Of a DNA stretch of 20,251 nucleotides, positions 7,912 to 15,036 are shown piece after piece. Position 1 is the first letter of the stretch, and each line of letters opens with the position of its first letter. The notes below the pieces were generated by a model, which made no database searches, had not been told where the DNA came from, and worked only from the letters and a program-made list of their open reading frames with translations. Position numbers and translations under genes: made by a program. The DNA is from Lachnospiraceae bacterium UBA3692 (GTDB lineage: Bacteria; Bacillota; Clostridia; Lachnospirales; Lachnospiraceae), in assembly GCA_002372815.1 (NCBI GenBank), contig DFIR01000025.1:5433-25683 (forward strand), read 5' to 3'.

Positions 7912-7940
7912 TTGACAAGTTCTGCGAAAGAATGTATGCT
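7912..7940 (+). promoter_or_regulatory. Promoter of the uxaC-uxaB-uxaA operon
   Basis: A consensus TTGACA (7912-7917), a 17-bp spacer and TATGCT (7935-7940) form a strong sigma-A promoter. The expected start near 7947 falls between a TGTAAGC half-site (7941-7947) and the full operator at 7952-7965, a repressor-friendly layout. Confidence 0.85.
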
Positions 7941-7950
7941 TGTAAGCAGG

Positions 7951-7966
7951 ATGTAAGCGCTTACAT
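7951..7966. promoter_or_regulatory. Perfect palindromic LacI-type operator upstream of uxaC
   Basis: ATGTAAGCGCTTACAT is a 16-bp perfect palindrome with the central CG pair of LacI-family operators. It lies immediately downstream of the predicted transcription start. Further half-sites, TGTAAGC at 7941-7947 and TGTAAGCG at 8041-8048, flank it. The palindrome also satisfies the CcpA cre consensus. Confidence 0.8.
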
Positions 7967-8008
7967 GCGCACGGAGCCAAGAGTCGGAACAGGTAACACA
8001 AGCCCGGC

Positions 8009-8114
8009 GCGGGACCACTTCCCGCAGACGCCCCGCATCATGTAAGCGACCACTTTCTTTCAAACATCATCCCCGAACTTTTACGAAAAGGAGGGCGGCA
8101 GCCGGGGATCTGCC
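8009..8114 (+). other. Structured uxaC leader
   Basis: The leader of about 175 nt contains a hairpin, GCGGGA (8009-8014) with TCCCGC (8020-8025), and an operator half-site (8041-8048). A very strong ribosome site AAGGAGG (8088-8094) lies 31 nt before the start codon, too far for direct use. GGCAG (8097-8101) and CTGCC (8110-8114) can pair between it and the ATG, which would shorten the effective distance. Confidence 0.45.
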
Positions 8115-8125
8115 GGAAAGAATCT

Positions 8126-9568
8126 ATGAAGAAAGCTTTTATGGACAAGGACTTCATGCTGAAGAATGAGACCGCCAAGCACCTCTTCCACGATTTCGCG
8201 GAAGATATGCCCATCATCGACTATCACTGCCACATTCCGCCGCGCGAGATCTATGAGGACCGCCGCTACAACAACATCGCGGAAGTCTGGCTGGGCGGCC
8301 GCAGTGCGGACGGCACCTACTTCGGCGATCACTATAAATGGCGTGTCATGAGAAGTGCCGGTATCCCGGAGAACGTCGTGACCGGCGACGCCGATCCTTA
8401 TGAGAAGTTCGTCGCTTTCGCGGGCGCTCTGGAGCTGGCCATCGGCAATCCGATGTACCACTGGTCCAACTACGAGCTGAAGAAATATTTCGGCATCAAC
8501 GAGCCTCTGACCGTCGACAACGCGAAGGAGATCTGGGACAAGACCAGCGACATGCTGCAGCATGATCCCAACCTCTCCGTCCGCGGCATCATCCGTCAGT
8601 CCAACGTGAAGTACGTCGGCACCACCGATGACCCGATCGACACCCTCGAGTGGCACGAGAAGCTGGCTGAGATCAAGGATCTGGGCTTCATGGTCCGTCC
8701 TTCCTTCCGCCCCGACAAGGCCATCAACATCACCAAGGCCGGTTGGAAAGACTACATCGGCAAGCTCGGCGCGAGCGTCGGCAGAGAGCTCACCAGCGCG
8801 CAGGATGTCTGCGATGCCCTGAATGAGAGGATCGACTTCTTCAAGGCGCACGGCTGTGTCGCTTCCGACCACGGCATCGACTACATCATGTTCCGTGAAG
8901 GCACCGACGAGCAGGCGGATGCAGCCTTCAAGAAGGCCATGGCCGGCGAGAAGCTCACCGTCGAAGAGGCGGAGATCTTCCAGACCAAGGTGCTTGTCTC
9001 CCTCGCGAAGAAGTATCACAAAGAAAACATCGTCATGGAGATCCACTACTCCTGCACGAGAGACAACAACAAGCGCATGTTCCGCATCGAAGGACCGGAC
9101 ACCGGCTTCGACATGATCGCGAAGTCCACCTGCGGCGACCAGATGGCACAGCTCTTCTCTCATCTCGATGAGACCAACGAGCTTCCCAAGACCATCGTCT
9201 TCTCCCTGGATCACAACGACTTCAACCAGATCACGACCTGCCTCGGCTGCTTCCAGTCCGATGAGGTCCCCGGCAAGATGCAGCTCGGCGCTGCCTGGTG
9301 GTTCCTTGATACCCGCGACGGCATGGAAGAGCAGCTCAGAGCGCTCGGCAACCTCGGCCTGATCGGCACCTTCGTCGGCATGCTGACAGACTCCCGCTCC
9401 TTCCTCTCCTACACGAGACACGATTACTTCCGCAGGATCATGTGCAACGTGATCGGCCAGTGGGTCGAGGACGGCGAGTATCCGGATTACGACGCTTCCC
9501 TGAAGAAGATCGTCCAGGGCATCTGCTTCAACAACGCAAACCGTTACTTTGGTCTCAATATTCAGTAA
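8126..9568 (+). CDS. uxaC: Glucuronate/galacturonate isomerase
   Basis: It converts D-galacturonate to D-tagaturonate (and D-glucuronate to D-fructuronate) in the cytoplasm. The protein has 480 residues against about 465-475 for the family. The metal-binding HxH of this amidohydrolase-like fold is at His34 and His36 (DYHCHIPPREIYED). GIIRQSNVKYVGTTDDP (about 154-170), MVRPSFRPDKA and the C-terminal MLTDSRSFLSYTRHDYFRR are characteristic. The N-terminus MKKAFMDKDFMLKNETAKHL fits other UxaC proteins and supports ATG 8126, although only GGAAAG (8115-8120) is close enough to act directly as its ribosome site. It is first in uxaCBA. UxaB, 47 bp downstream, uses its product. Since the next enzymes are tagaturonate reductase and altronate dehydratase, galacturonate is the likely main substrate. 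Confidence 0.96.
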   Translation: MKKAFMDKDFMLKNETAKHLFHDFAEDMPIIDYHCHIPPREIYEDRRYNNIAEVWLGGRSADGTYFGDHYKWRVMRSAGIPENVVTGDADPYEKFVAFAGALELAIGNPMYHWSNYELKKYFGINEPLTVDNAKEIWDKTSDMLQHDPNLSVRGIIRQSNVKYVGTTDDPIDTLEWHEKLAEIKDLGFMVRPSFRPDKAINITKAGWKDYIGKLGASVGRELTSAQDVCDALNERIDFFKAHGCVASDHGIDYIMFREGTDEQADAAFKKAMAGEKLTVEEAEIFQTKVLVSLAKKYHKENIVMEIHYSCTRDNNKRMFRIEGPDTGFDMIAKSTCGDQMAQLFSHLDETNELPKTIVFSLDHNDFNQITTCLGCFQSDEVPGKMQLGAAWWFLDTRDGMEEQLRALGNLGLIGTFVGMLTDSRSFLSYTRHDYFRRIMCNVIGQWVEDGEYPDYDASLKKIVQGICFNNANRYFGLNIQ

Positions 9569-9615
9569 TCAACCCGTTCGGCTGAAAGATAAGTATTTTA
9601 AGAAAGGAATCGATC

Positions 9616-11112
9616 ATGGCAGCGAAACTGAATTATGAAGTCCTGAATAAATCCGGCTACGACGGCTACATCCTGAAGGATGCGCCGGTCAAGGTCCTGC
9701 AGTTCGGCGAGGGCAACTTCCTCCGCGCGTTCGTGGACTACTGGTTCGATATGTCCAACGAACTGGCGGACTGGAACGGCAAGGTCGCCCTGGTGCAGCC
9801 CATCTCCATGGGTCTCACCAAGCTCATCAACGAGCAGGAAGGTCTGTACACCCTGTATCTCCGCGGCAGCGAGAACGGCGAGAAGATCGACCGCAAGCGC
9901 GTGATCTCCGTCGTGGATGCCTGCTACAATCCGTACGATGACGCCGACTGGGCCAAGATCATCGAGATCGCGAAGAGCGATGACCTCGAGTACGTCGCTT
10001 CCAACACCACCGAGGCCGGTATCGTCTACGACGGTTCCTGCACTCCGGACCAGCTGCCGCCGACTTCCTTCCCCGCGAAGCTGACCGTGCTCCTGCACGA
10101 GCGCTTCCAGGCGGGCAAGAAGGGTGTCGTCATCCTCTCCTGCGAGCTGATCGACAACAACGGCAAGGAGCTCGAGAAGTGCTGCGTGCAGCACGCGAAG
10201 GACTGGGGCTATGGCGAGGACTTCATCGCATGGCTGCAGAATGACTGCCTGTTCTGCTCCACGCTCGTGGACCGCATCGTTCCCGGCCGCATTCGCGACG
10301 CGCAGGAAGTTGCCCGTCTGACGGAAGAGAACGGCTACGACGATCCGCTTCTGGACGTCGGCGAAGTCTTCGGCGTGTGGTACATCGAAGGTCCCGCCTG
10401 GCTTGAGGAGAAGCTTCCCTTCAAGAAGGCCGGCCTCAACGTCCACGTCGTTCCGGAAGTCGCTCCTTACAAGAAGAGAAAGGTCCGCATCCTGAACGGT
10501 GCGCACACCGGTTTTGTCCCGGGTGCTTATCTTGCAGGTCAGGACATCGTCCGCGACTGCATGCACGACGACACCATCCGCGGCTTCATGAACAAGATGC
10601 TCTACGACGAGATCATCCCCTGCCTGCCTCTGGACAAGGAAGACTGCAAGAACTTCGCGGCAGCGGTGTATGACAGATTCAACAATCCTTTCGTGGATCA
10701 CCAGCTGATGAGCATCACCCTGAACTCCACCTCCAAGTGGAAAGCCAGGAACATGCCTTCCTTCCTCGAGTACATCGAGACCTTCGGAAAGCTTCCGCAG
10801 GCGCTGACCATGAGCCTTGCCGCCTACATCGCTTTCTATTCCAACGACGTGCAGCGCCGCGAGGACGACGGCCTCGTCTGCAAGCGCCCCGCCGGCAACG
10901 AGTACAAGATCCAGGACGACGCCTGGGCACTGGATTTCTTCTATGCACACAAGGATGACAGCGCCGCTGACCTCGTGAAGGCGGTTCTGGGCAACAAGCA
11001 GATGTGGGACCAGGATCTGAATGAGATCCCGAACCTCACCGAGACCGTCACCAGGGATCTCGAGCTGATCCGCGACAAGGGCGTGCTCGCTGCTTACGCT
11101 TCTGTCCTGTAA
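9616..11112 (+). CDS. uxaB: Tagaturonate reductase (altronate oxidoreductase)
   Basis: It reduces D-tagaturonate to D-altronate with NADH. The 498-residue protein belongs to the mannitol dehydrogenase family. The N-terminal Rossmann domain opens with VLQFGEGNFLRAF (27-39). STLVDRIVPGR is at 215-225. The catalytic-domain signature with Lys289, Asn294 and His297 is in KVRILNGAHTGF (289-300). The length fits UxaB (about 480-500). Fructuronate reductase (UxuB) is the related alternative, but pairing with UxaA rather than UxuA favours tagaturonate. AAAGGA (9603-9608) precedes the ATG by 7 nt. It is separated from uxaA by a repeat element (11119-11211), probably still within one transcript. Confidence 0.93.
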   Translation: MAAKLNYEVLNKSGYDGYILKDAPVKVLQFGEGNFLRAFVDYWFDMSNELADWNGKVALVQPISMGLTKLINEQEGLYTLYLRGSENGEKIDRKRVISVVDACYNPYDDADWAKIIEIAKSDDLEYVASNTTEAGIVYDGSCTPDQLPPTSFPAKLTVLLHERFQAGKKGVVILSCELIDNNGKELEKCCVQHAKDWGYGEDFIAWLQNDCLFCSTLVDRIVPGRIRDAQEVARLTEENGYDDPLLDVGEVFGVWYIEGPAWLEEKLPFKKAGLNVHVVPEVAPYKKRKVRILNGAHTGFVPGAYLAGQDIVRDCMHDDTIRGFMNKMLYDEIIPCLPLDKEDCKNFAAAVYDRFNNPFVDHQLMSITLNSTSKWKARNMPSFLEYIETFGKLPQALTMSLAAYIAFYSNDVQRREDDGLVCKRPAGNEYKIQDDAWALDFFYAHKDDSAADLVKAVLGNKQMWDQDLNEIPNLTETVTRDLELIRDKGVLAAYASVL

Positions 11113-11118
11113 TAATGA

Positions 11119-11211
11119 CTGCAGCTCACACAGGGGACGGTTCTCTGTGTAAGCTGCAGAATGAATGCCCTTGGCAGGCTCACACAGAGAACCGTCCCCT
11201 GTGTGAGCCTG
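11119..11211. repeat. REP-like nested inverted repeat in the uxaB-uxaA gap
   Basis: Two hairpins face each other. The left one is 11119-11133 with 11145-11159 (15 bp, one mismatch, loop GGGACGGTTCT). The right one is 11175-11187 with 11199-11211 (13 bp, perfect, loop AGAACCGTCCC). The loops are exact complements, and 11124-11150 is a perfect 27-nt inverted copy of 11182-11208. The GGGGACGGTTCT core resembles repeats that I recall near REP-associated (IS200-like) transposase genes. No transposase is present here. Confidence 0.85.
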
Positions 11212-11246
11212 TTTTGCCGCCTTGACTGGCGGCGGAAAGGATTCTT

Positions 11247-12728
11247 ATGAGACTGATCCATATCCATCCCTCGGACAATGTCGCAGTCGCGCTGCAGCCG
11301 ATCGCGAAGGGCGAGACGCTCACGGTCGACGGCATCACCGTCACCGCCTCCGAAGATATCACACGCGGCCACAAGATCGCTCTCACCGACATCGCGGAGG
11401 GTGGCGAGATCATCAAGTACGGCAACTGCATCGCCATCGCGAAGGCGCCCATCACGAAGGGCAGCTGGGTCCACACCCACAACGTGCGCACCGGCCTCTC
11501 CGAGAACGCCGACTACTACTATGATCACAAGGTCTATGACCTTCCGAATCCGGCTCCCCGCACCTTCATGGGCTACCGCAGGAAGGACGGCCGCGCGGCC
11601 ATCCGCAACGAGCTCTGGATCATCCCGATCGTCGGCTGCGTCAACGGCATCGCGAAGCAGCTCGTCGAGCAGAACCAGCACCTGGTCAAAGGCAGCATCG
11701 ACGGCCTCTATTCCTTCGGCCATCCCTTCGGCTGCTCCCAGCTCGGCGACGACCTGGCCCAGACCAAGAAGCTCCTCACCGCGCTGGTCCGCCATCCCAA
11801 TGCCGGCGGCGTCCTCTGTTTGGGCCTCGGCTGCGAGAACCTGGTCCTCGACATGTTCAAGGAAGCCCTCGGCGAGTATGATCCCGACCGCGTGAAGTTC
11901 CTCATCTGCCAGGAAGTGGAGGATGAGCTGGAAGCCGGCTCCGAGCTCCTCGCGCAGCTCGCGGAGTACGCCGGCCAGTTCCACCGCGAAGAACTTCCCG
12001 CCTCCGAGCTTGTCATCGGCATGAAGTGCGGCGGCTCCGACGGTCTCTCCGGCATCACTGCCAACCCGACTGTCGGCCGCTTCTCCGACCGTCTCATCGC
12101 TCTGGGCGGCTCCACCGTCCTGACCGAGGTCCCCGAGATGTTCGGCGCCGAGAACATCCTCTTCTCCCGCTGCGAGAACACGGAAGTCTTCAACAAGGCT
12201 GTCGACATGGTCAATGACTTCAAGCAGTACTTCGTCTCCCATGGCCAGGTGGTCTACGAGAATCCCAGCCCCGGCAACAAGGCGGGCGGCATCACCACCC
12301 TGGAAGACAAGTCCTGCGGCTGCGTCCAGAAGGGCGGCAGCGCACAGATCGTCGACGTCCTCCGCTATGCAGAGCCCGTCACCAAGAAGGGCCTGAACGT
12401 CCTGTCCGGTCCCGGCAACGACCTGGTCAGCGCCACCGACCTGACGGCCGCCGGTGCCCACATGATCCTCTTCACCACCGGCCGCGGCACGCCTTTCGGC
12501 GCTCCCGCTCCGACCATGAAGATCTCCACCAATACCCCTCTCTATGAGAAGAAGCGTGCCTGGATCGACTTCAACGCCGGCACGGTCGCGGAAGGCAAGG
12601 AGACCCTCGACGAAGCCGGTGACCGCCTCCTCGACTACGTCCTGAAAGTCGCCAGCGGCGAGCAGGTCAACGCCGAGAAGCACGGCATCCGTGAGATCTC
12701 CATCTTTAAGGATGGTGTGGTGCTGTAA
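11247..12728 (+). CDS. uxaA: Altronate dehydratase
   Basis: It dehydrates D-altronate to KDG, which then enters the kdgK/kdgA route encoded upstream. The full-length 493-residue protein has an N-terminal SAF domain (about 8-85, ending near WVHTHN). The large D-galactarate dehydratase/altronate hydrolase domain follows. Motifs include GYRRKDGRAAIRNELWIIP, HPFGCSQLGDD, GLGCENLV, MKCGGSDGLSGITANPTVGR and SCGCVQKGG. The conserved cysteines probably help hold the iron or metal centre. ATG 11247 has AAAGGA (11236-11241). It is the last gene of uxaCBA and is followed by a strong terminator. Galactarate dehydratase GarD is related, but the neighbours make altronate the substrate. Confidence 0.95.
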   Translation: MRLIHIHPSDNVAVALQPIAKGETLTVDGITVTASEDITRGHKIALTDIAEGGEIIKYGNCIAIAKAPITKGSWVHTHNVRTGLSENADYYYDHKVYDLPNPAPRTFMGYRRKDGRAAIRNELWIIPIVGCVNGIAKQLVEQNQHLVKGSIDGLYSFGHPFGCSQLGDDLAQTKKLLTALVRHPNAGGVLCLGLGCENLVLDMFKEALGEYDPDRVKFLICQEVEDELEAGSELLAQLAEYAGQFHREELPASELVIGMKCGGSDGLSGITANPTVGRFSDRLIALGGSTVLTEVPEMFGAENILFSRCENTEVFNKAVDMVNDFKQYFVSHGQVVYENPSPGNKAGGITTLEDKSCGCVQKGGSAQIVDVLRYAEPVTKKGLNVLSGPGNDLVSATDLTAAGAHMILFTTGRGTPFGAPAPTMKISTNTPLYEKKRAWIDFNAGTVAEGKETLDEAGDRLLDYVLKVASGEQVNAEKHGIREISIFKDGVVL

Positions 12729-12764
12729 TTAACAGTTTTTTATAACACTCTTATGACACCCGGG

Positions 12765-12814
12765 CGGAGCCGGGGCCGTGGAGGCAGGTCCACGGCCCCG
12801 GCTTCGGCATTTTT
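12765..12814 (+). terminator. Terminator of uxaCBA, GC-rich palindrome 1
   Basis: An 18-bp stem (12765-12782 with 12789-12806, one G-T wobble, 6-nt loop) is followed by CA and five T residues (12810-12814). It lies 37 bp after the uxaA stop. The GGGGCCGTGGA core is shared with the palindromes at 12832, 12914 and 20061. Confidence 0.9.
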
Positions 12815-12831
12815 CTTGCATTCTGTCCTGC

Positions 12832-12881
12832 TTGCCGATTGCCGGGCCGTAGACATACCTCCGCGGCCCGGCAACCGGCAA
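12832..12881. repeat. GC-rich palindrome 2
   Basis: An 18-bp stem with one mismatch pairs 12832-12849 with 12864-12881. The arm TTGCCGATTGC is shared with the element at 20060. There is no T-tract, so it is not an obvious terminator. Confidence 0.75.
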
Positions 12882-12913
12882 TTCCTCTGATTTCTGCTTA
12901 TTATGCCCTTTAA

Positions 12914-12942
12914 CGGGCCCTGGAGGCACCTCCACGGCCCCG
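12914..12942. repeat. GC-rich palindrome 3
   Basis: An imperfect hairpin pairs GGGCC and TGGAGG (12915-12919 and 12921-12926) with CCTCCA and GGCCC (12929-12934 and 12936-12940), with one C-C mismatch. It is related to its neighbours by the GGCC-TGGAGG core. The remaining 12943-13045 shows no feature I can support. Confidence 0.65.
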
Positions 12943-13045
12943 GGACCGGCGCGCACTCGCCGCACTCGCCGCGCCTGCTGCAACCGCTGGCAATTCTGAC
13001 ATTGTACCCTTCTCCTCCTGTACAGTTGACGCCAGGTCATAAAGT

Positions 13046-13077
13046 AACTCCGTGGAGTTGATCGCCTCCACGGAGTT
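13046..13077 (-). terminator. Probable terminator of the aldo/keto reductase gene
   Basis: AACTCCGTGGA (13046-13056) and TCCACGGAGTT (13067-13077) form a perfect 11-bp stem, 28 bp beyond the minus-strand stop. The minus-strand tail (ACTTTAT) is only moderately U-rich. In the plus direction four T residues end the stem, so it may work both ways. Confidence 0.5.
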
Positions 13078-13104
13078 TTCAGTCAGTTTCTCTCTTCTAT
13101 TCTC

Positions 13105-14229
13105 TCACCCCTCCAGCGCCGCGCTCACTTCCTGCATGCGCTCGGAGATCAGGATGTGCTGCGGGCAGACTGCCTCGCAGCTGCGGCAGCCGATGCATTC
13201 GGATGCGCGGCCGAAGCCCTGGGATATGATCTCCTCGTACTGGGCCTTCTCTTCCGACGCGCCGCTGTTTTCATGCAGCTGCGCCAGGTTGTAGAGGGCG
13301 AAGTAGCGGGGGATCGACAGGTTCATGGGGCAGCTGTTCTCCTCCACGCAGTACCGGCAGCCGGTGCAGGGGATGGCGATGGTGCCCTTGATCATGGCGG
13401 CCGCGCGCTCGAGCACCTTCACTTCTTCAGAAGTCAGCGGCTCCATGTCCTTCATGAATCCGATGTTTTCGGTGAGCTGGTCCATGTTGCTCATGCCGGA
13501 CAGGACGATCTCCACGCCGGGGAGGCTGGCCGCGAAGCGCAGGGCCCAGGAGGCCGGGCTCCAGTCCGGGTGGACCGACTGCAGCAGTTCCTTCACGGGA
13601 TCCGGGACATTTGCCAGGGTGCCGCCCTTGACCGGCTCCATGACGATCACCGGCTTGCCGTGCTTCACGCAGACTTCATAGCACTTCCGGCTCTGGATCT
13701 CCTCGTCCTCCCAGTCCAGGTAATTGATCTGGAGCTGTACGAACTCGAAGTAAGGACATTCCGTCAGGACCTTGTCCAGGAATTCCGCGGTGTCGTGGCA
13801 GGAGAAGCCGAGGCGGCGGATCTCGCCGGAGGCTTTTTTCTCGCGGAGGAAGTTGAGCATGTCGTATTTCTTCGCCAGTTCGTAGTTCTCATGGTCCATG
13901 TTGTGCATGAGATAGTAGTCAAAATAGTCCACGCCCAGCTTCTCTTTCTGCGCGGCGAAGGTCTGCACGCCCTCTTCGCGGGAGTGGATCATGAACACGG
14001 GCATCTTGCTGGCGATCGTGAAGCTGCCCCTGGGGTAGCGGGCCACCACTGCCTTGCCGACGGTGGGCTCGCTCATGAATTTGTGATACATCCACGCCGT
14101 GTCGCAATATGTGAACCCAGCCTGAAAGAAGGCGTCCGCCATCCGCTCCACCTGGGGGAGATCGATCGCTCTCTGATCATCGGGATCCGTGAGCGGCATT
14201 CTCATGAAACCAAAACCGAGTTTATTCAC
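13105..14229 (-). CDS. Aldo/keto reductase with C-terminal 4Fe-4S ferredoxin domain
   Basis: A 374-residue protein from GTG 14229. The ORF is open upstream, but AAGGAGG ends 6 nt before this GTG and the protein then begins VNKLGFGFMRMPL, the proper AKR first strand. The TIM-barrel AKR tetrad is Asp43, Tyr48, Lys75 and His109. Two ferredoxin-type clusters follow: Cys288/291/294 with Cys300 (CTGCRYCVEENSCP), and Cys345/348/351/355 (CIGCRSCEAVCP). This is the COG1453 type, common in anaerobic Clostridia, in which electrons may pass between ferredoxin and an unknown carbonyl substrate. No nicotinamide preference or substrate can be read. It is convergent with uxaA and is not part of that operon. 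The methyltransferase upstream on the same strand ends 84 bp away. Confidence 0.92.
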   Translation of the reverse strand: MNKLGFGFMRMPLTDPDDQRAIDLPQVERMADAFFQAGFTYCDTAWMYHKFMSEPTVGKAVVARYPRGSFTIASKMPVFMIHSREEGVQTFAAQKEKLGVDYFDYYLMHNMDHENYELAKKYDMLNFLREKKASGEIRRLGFSCHDTAEFLDKVLTECPYFEFVQLQINYLDWEDEEIQSRKCYEVCVKHGKPVIVMEPVKGGTLANVPDPVKELLQSVHPDWSPASWALRFAASLPGVEIVLSGMSNMDQLTENIGFMKDMEPLTSEEVKVLERAAAMIKGTIAIPCTGCRYCVEENSCPMNLSIPRYFALYNLAQLHENSGASEEKAQYEEIISQGFGRASECIGCRSCEAVCPQHILISERMQEVSAALEG

Positions 14230-14312
14230 TTTCTGCCTCCTTCTGTGCATAAAAAATCTATCCACCATAGTATAAATGAACCCCCCGGAAGATGCAATTT
14301 CCGTCCGGCGGC

Positions 14313-14936
14313 TCACTCTTCCACTTCAAACACAAGGATCCTCTCCCGCCTGTTCGGGTGCTGATAGAGGTCCGTGCAGTCGATCTCGTCCACGAACGCC
14401 AGCTCCGGCGTCATCATGAGGCGCCCGACGTACTCGTCCTCCGGGTAGTAGAAGAAGAGGTACATCTCCCGCGGGTCCTCATACCAGGAATCCAGGATCC
14501 TGTCCAGGACCACCCGCAGGATCTTCTCCGAAAAAGGATTGAAGAAATAGAACCGGTTCTCCCCCGTCACCTTATAGGCGAGCGCGTCCTCCTGCAGAAA
14601 GCGGACCGGGGCTTCCCCGCTGCCGCCGTCATCCGCGGACCGCCGCACGGTGCGGCAGGACCGGAGATTCTTCCGGGCGGCCGCGATCATGTCCTCGTCG
14701 TAGTCGATGCCCGTCACCCGGCAGCCGGTCGCGGCGTGGAGGAAGAAGGATACGCGGCCTTTTCCGCATCCGTAGTCCAGAAGGAAGTCGTCGTGCCCGA
14801 TGTAGCCGCTCTGTACCAGGCGCTCCAGAATGCAGTAATCTGTGGGCTCATAGGCGTAATGGTCGCCGTCCTGCGCGTGGTCCTCCCGCCCGCAGGTGTC
14901 GATGTGCAGTCTGGCGTCCCATTCACGGTCTGTCAC
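14313..14936 (-). CDS. Class I SAM-dependent methyltransferase
   Basis: A 207-residue protein from GTG 14936, which follows AAGGAG at good spacing. An upstream TTG (14969) is possible but has no ribosome site. SAM-binding motif I is FLLDYGCGKGRVSFFL (51-66) and motif II is VTGIDYDED (74-82). FFNPFS (131-136) sits where NPPY-like motifs occur, but its form suggests a general small-molecule enzyme rather than a DNA methylase. The substrate is unknown. It lies upstream of the aldo/keto reductase on the same strand and diverges from the HAD phosphatase gene with about 100 bp between starts. Confidence 0.85.
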   Translation of the reverse strand: MTDREWDARLHIDTCGREDHAQDGDHYAYEPTDYCILERLVQSGYIGHDDFLLDYGCGKGRVSFFLHAATGCRVTGIDYDEDMIAAARKNLRSCRTVRRSADDGGSGEAPVRFLQEDALAYKVTGENRFYFFNPFSEKILRVVLDRILDSWYEDPREMYLFFYYPEDEYVGRLMMTPELAFVDEIDCTDLYQHPNRRERILVFEVEE

Positions 14937-14958
14937 GGAGATCTCCTTGTACAAAATA

Positions 14959-14988
14959 TTGTTCAACAAAAAGAAAGTATGTTACACT
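14959..14988 (+). promoter_or_regulatory. Probable promoter of the first HAD gene
   Basis: TTGTTC (14959-14964), an 18-bp spacer and TACACT (14983-14988) lie 48 bp upstream of the start. The -35 is embedded in an 11-nt palindrome, TTGTTCAACAA (14959-14969), which could be a small operator shared with the divergent methyltransferase gene. Confidence 0.45.
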
Positions 14989-15036
14989 GTTCTCAGAATT
15001 CATAATTATACGATTCCGCAAAGGAGGGACCGCGCT

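Noticed and set aside
8081..9421. 446-residue minus-strand ORF opposite uxaC, and similar long ORFs opposite uxaB and uxaA
   Set aside because: All are mirror-frame shadows of highly conserved enzymes, with no motifs and no ribosome sites.
11119..11211. Rho-independent terminator between uxaB and uxaA
   Set aside because: The hairpins are strong but lack an adjacent T-run, and termination would cut off the altronate dehydratase gene of the same pathway.
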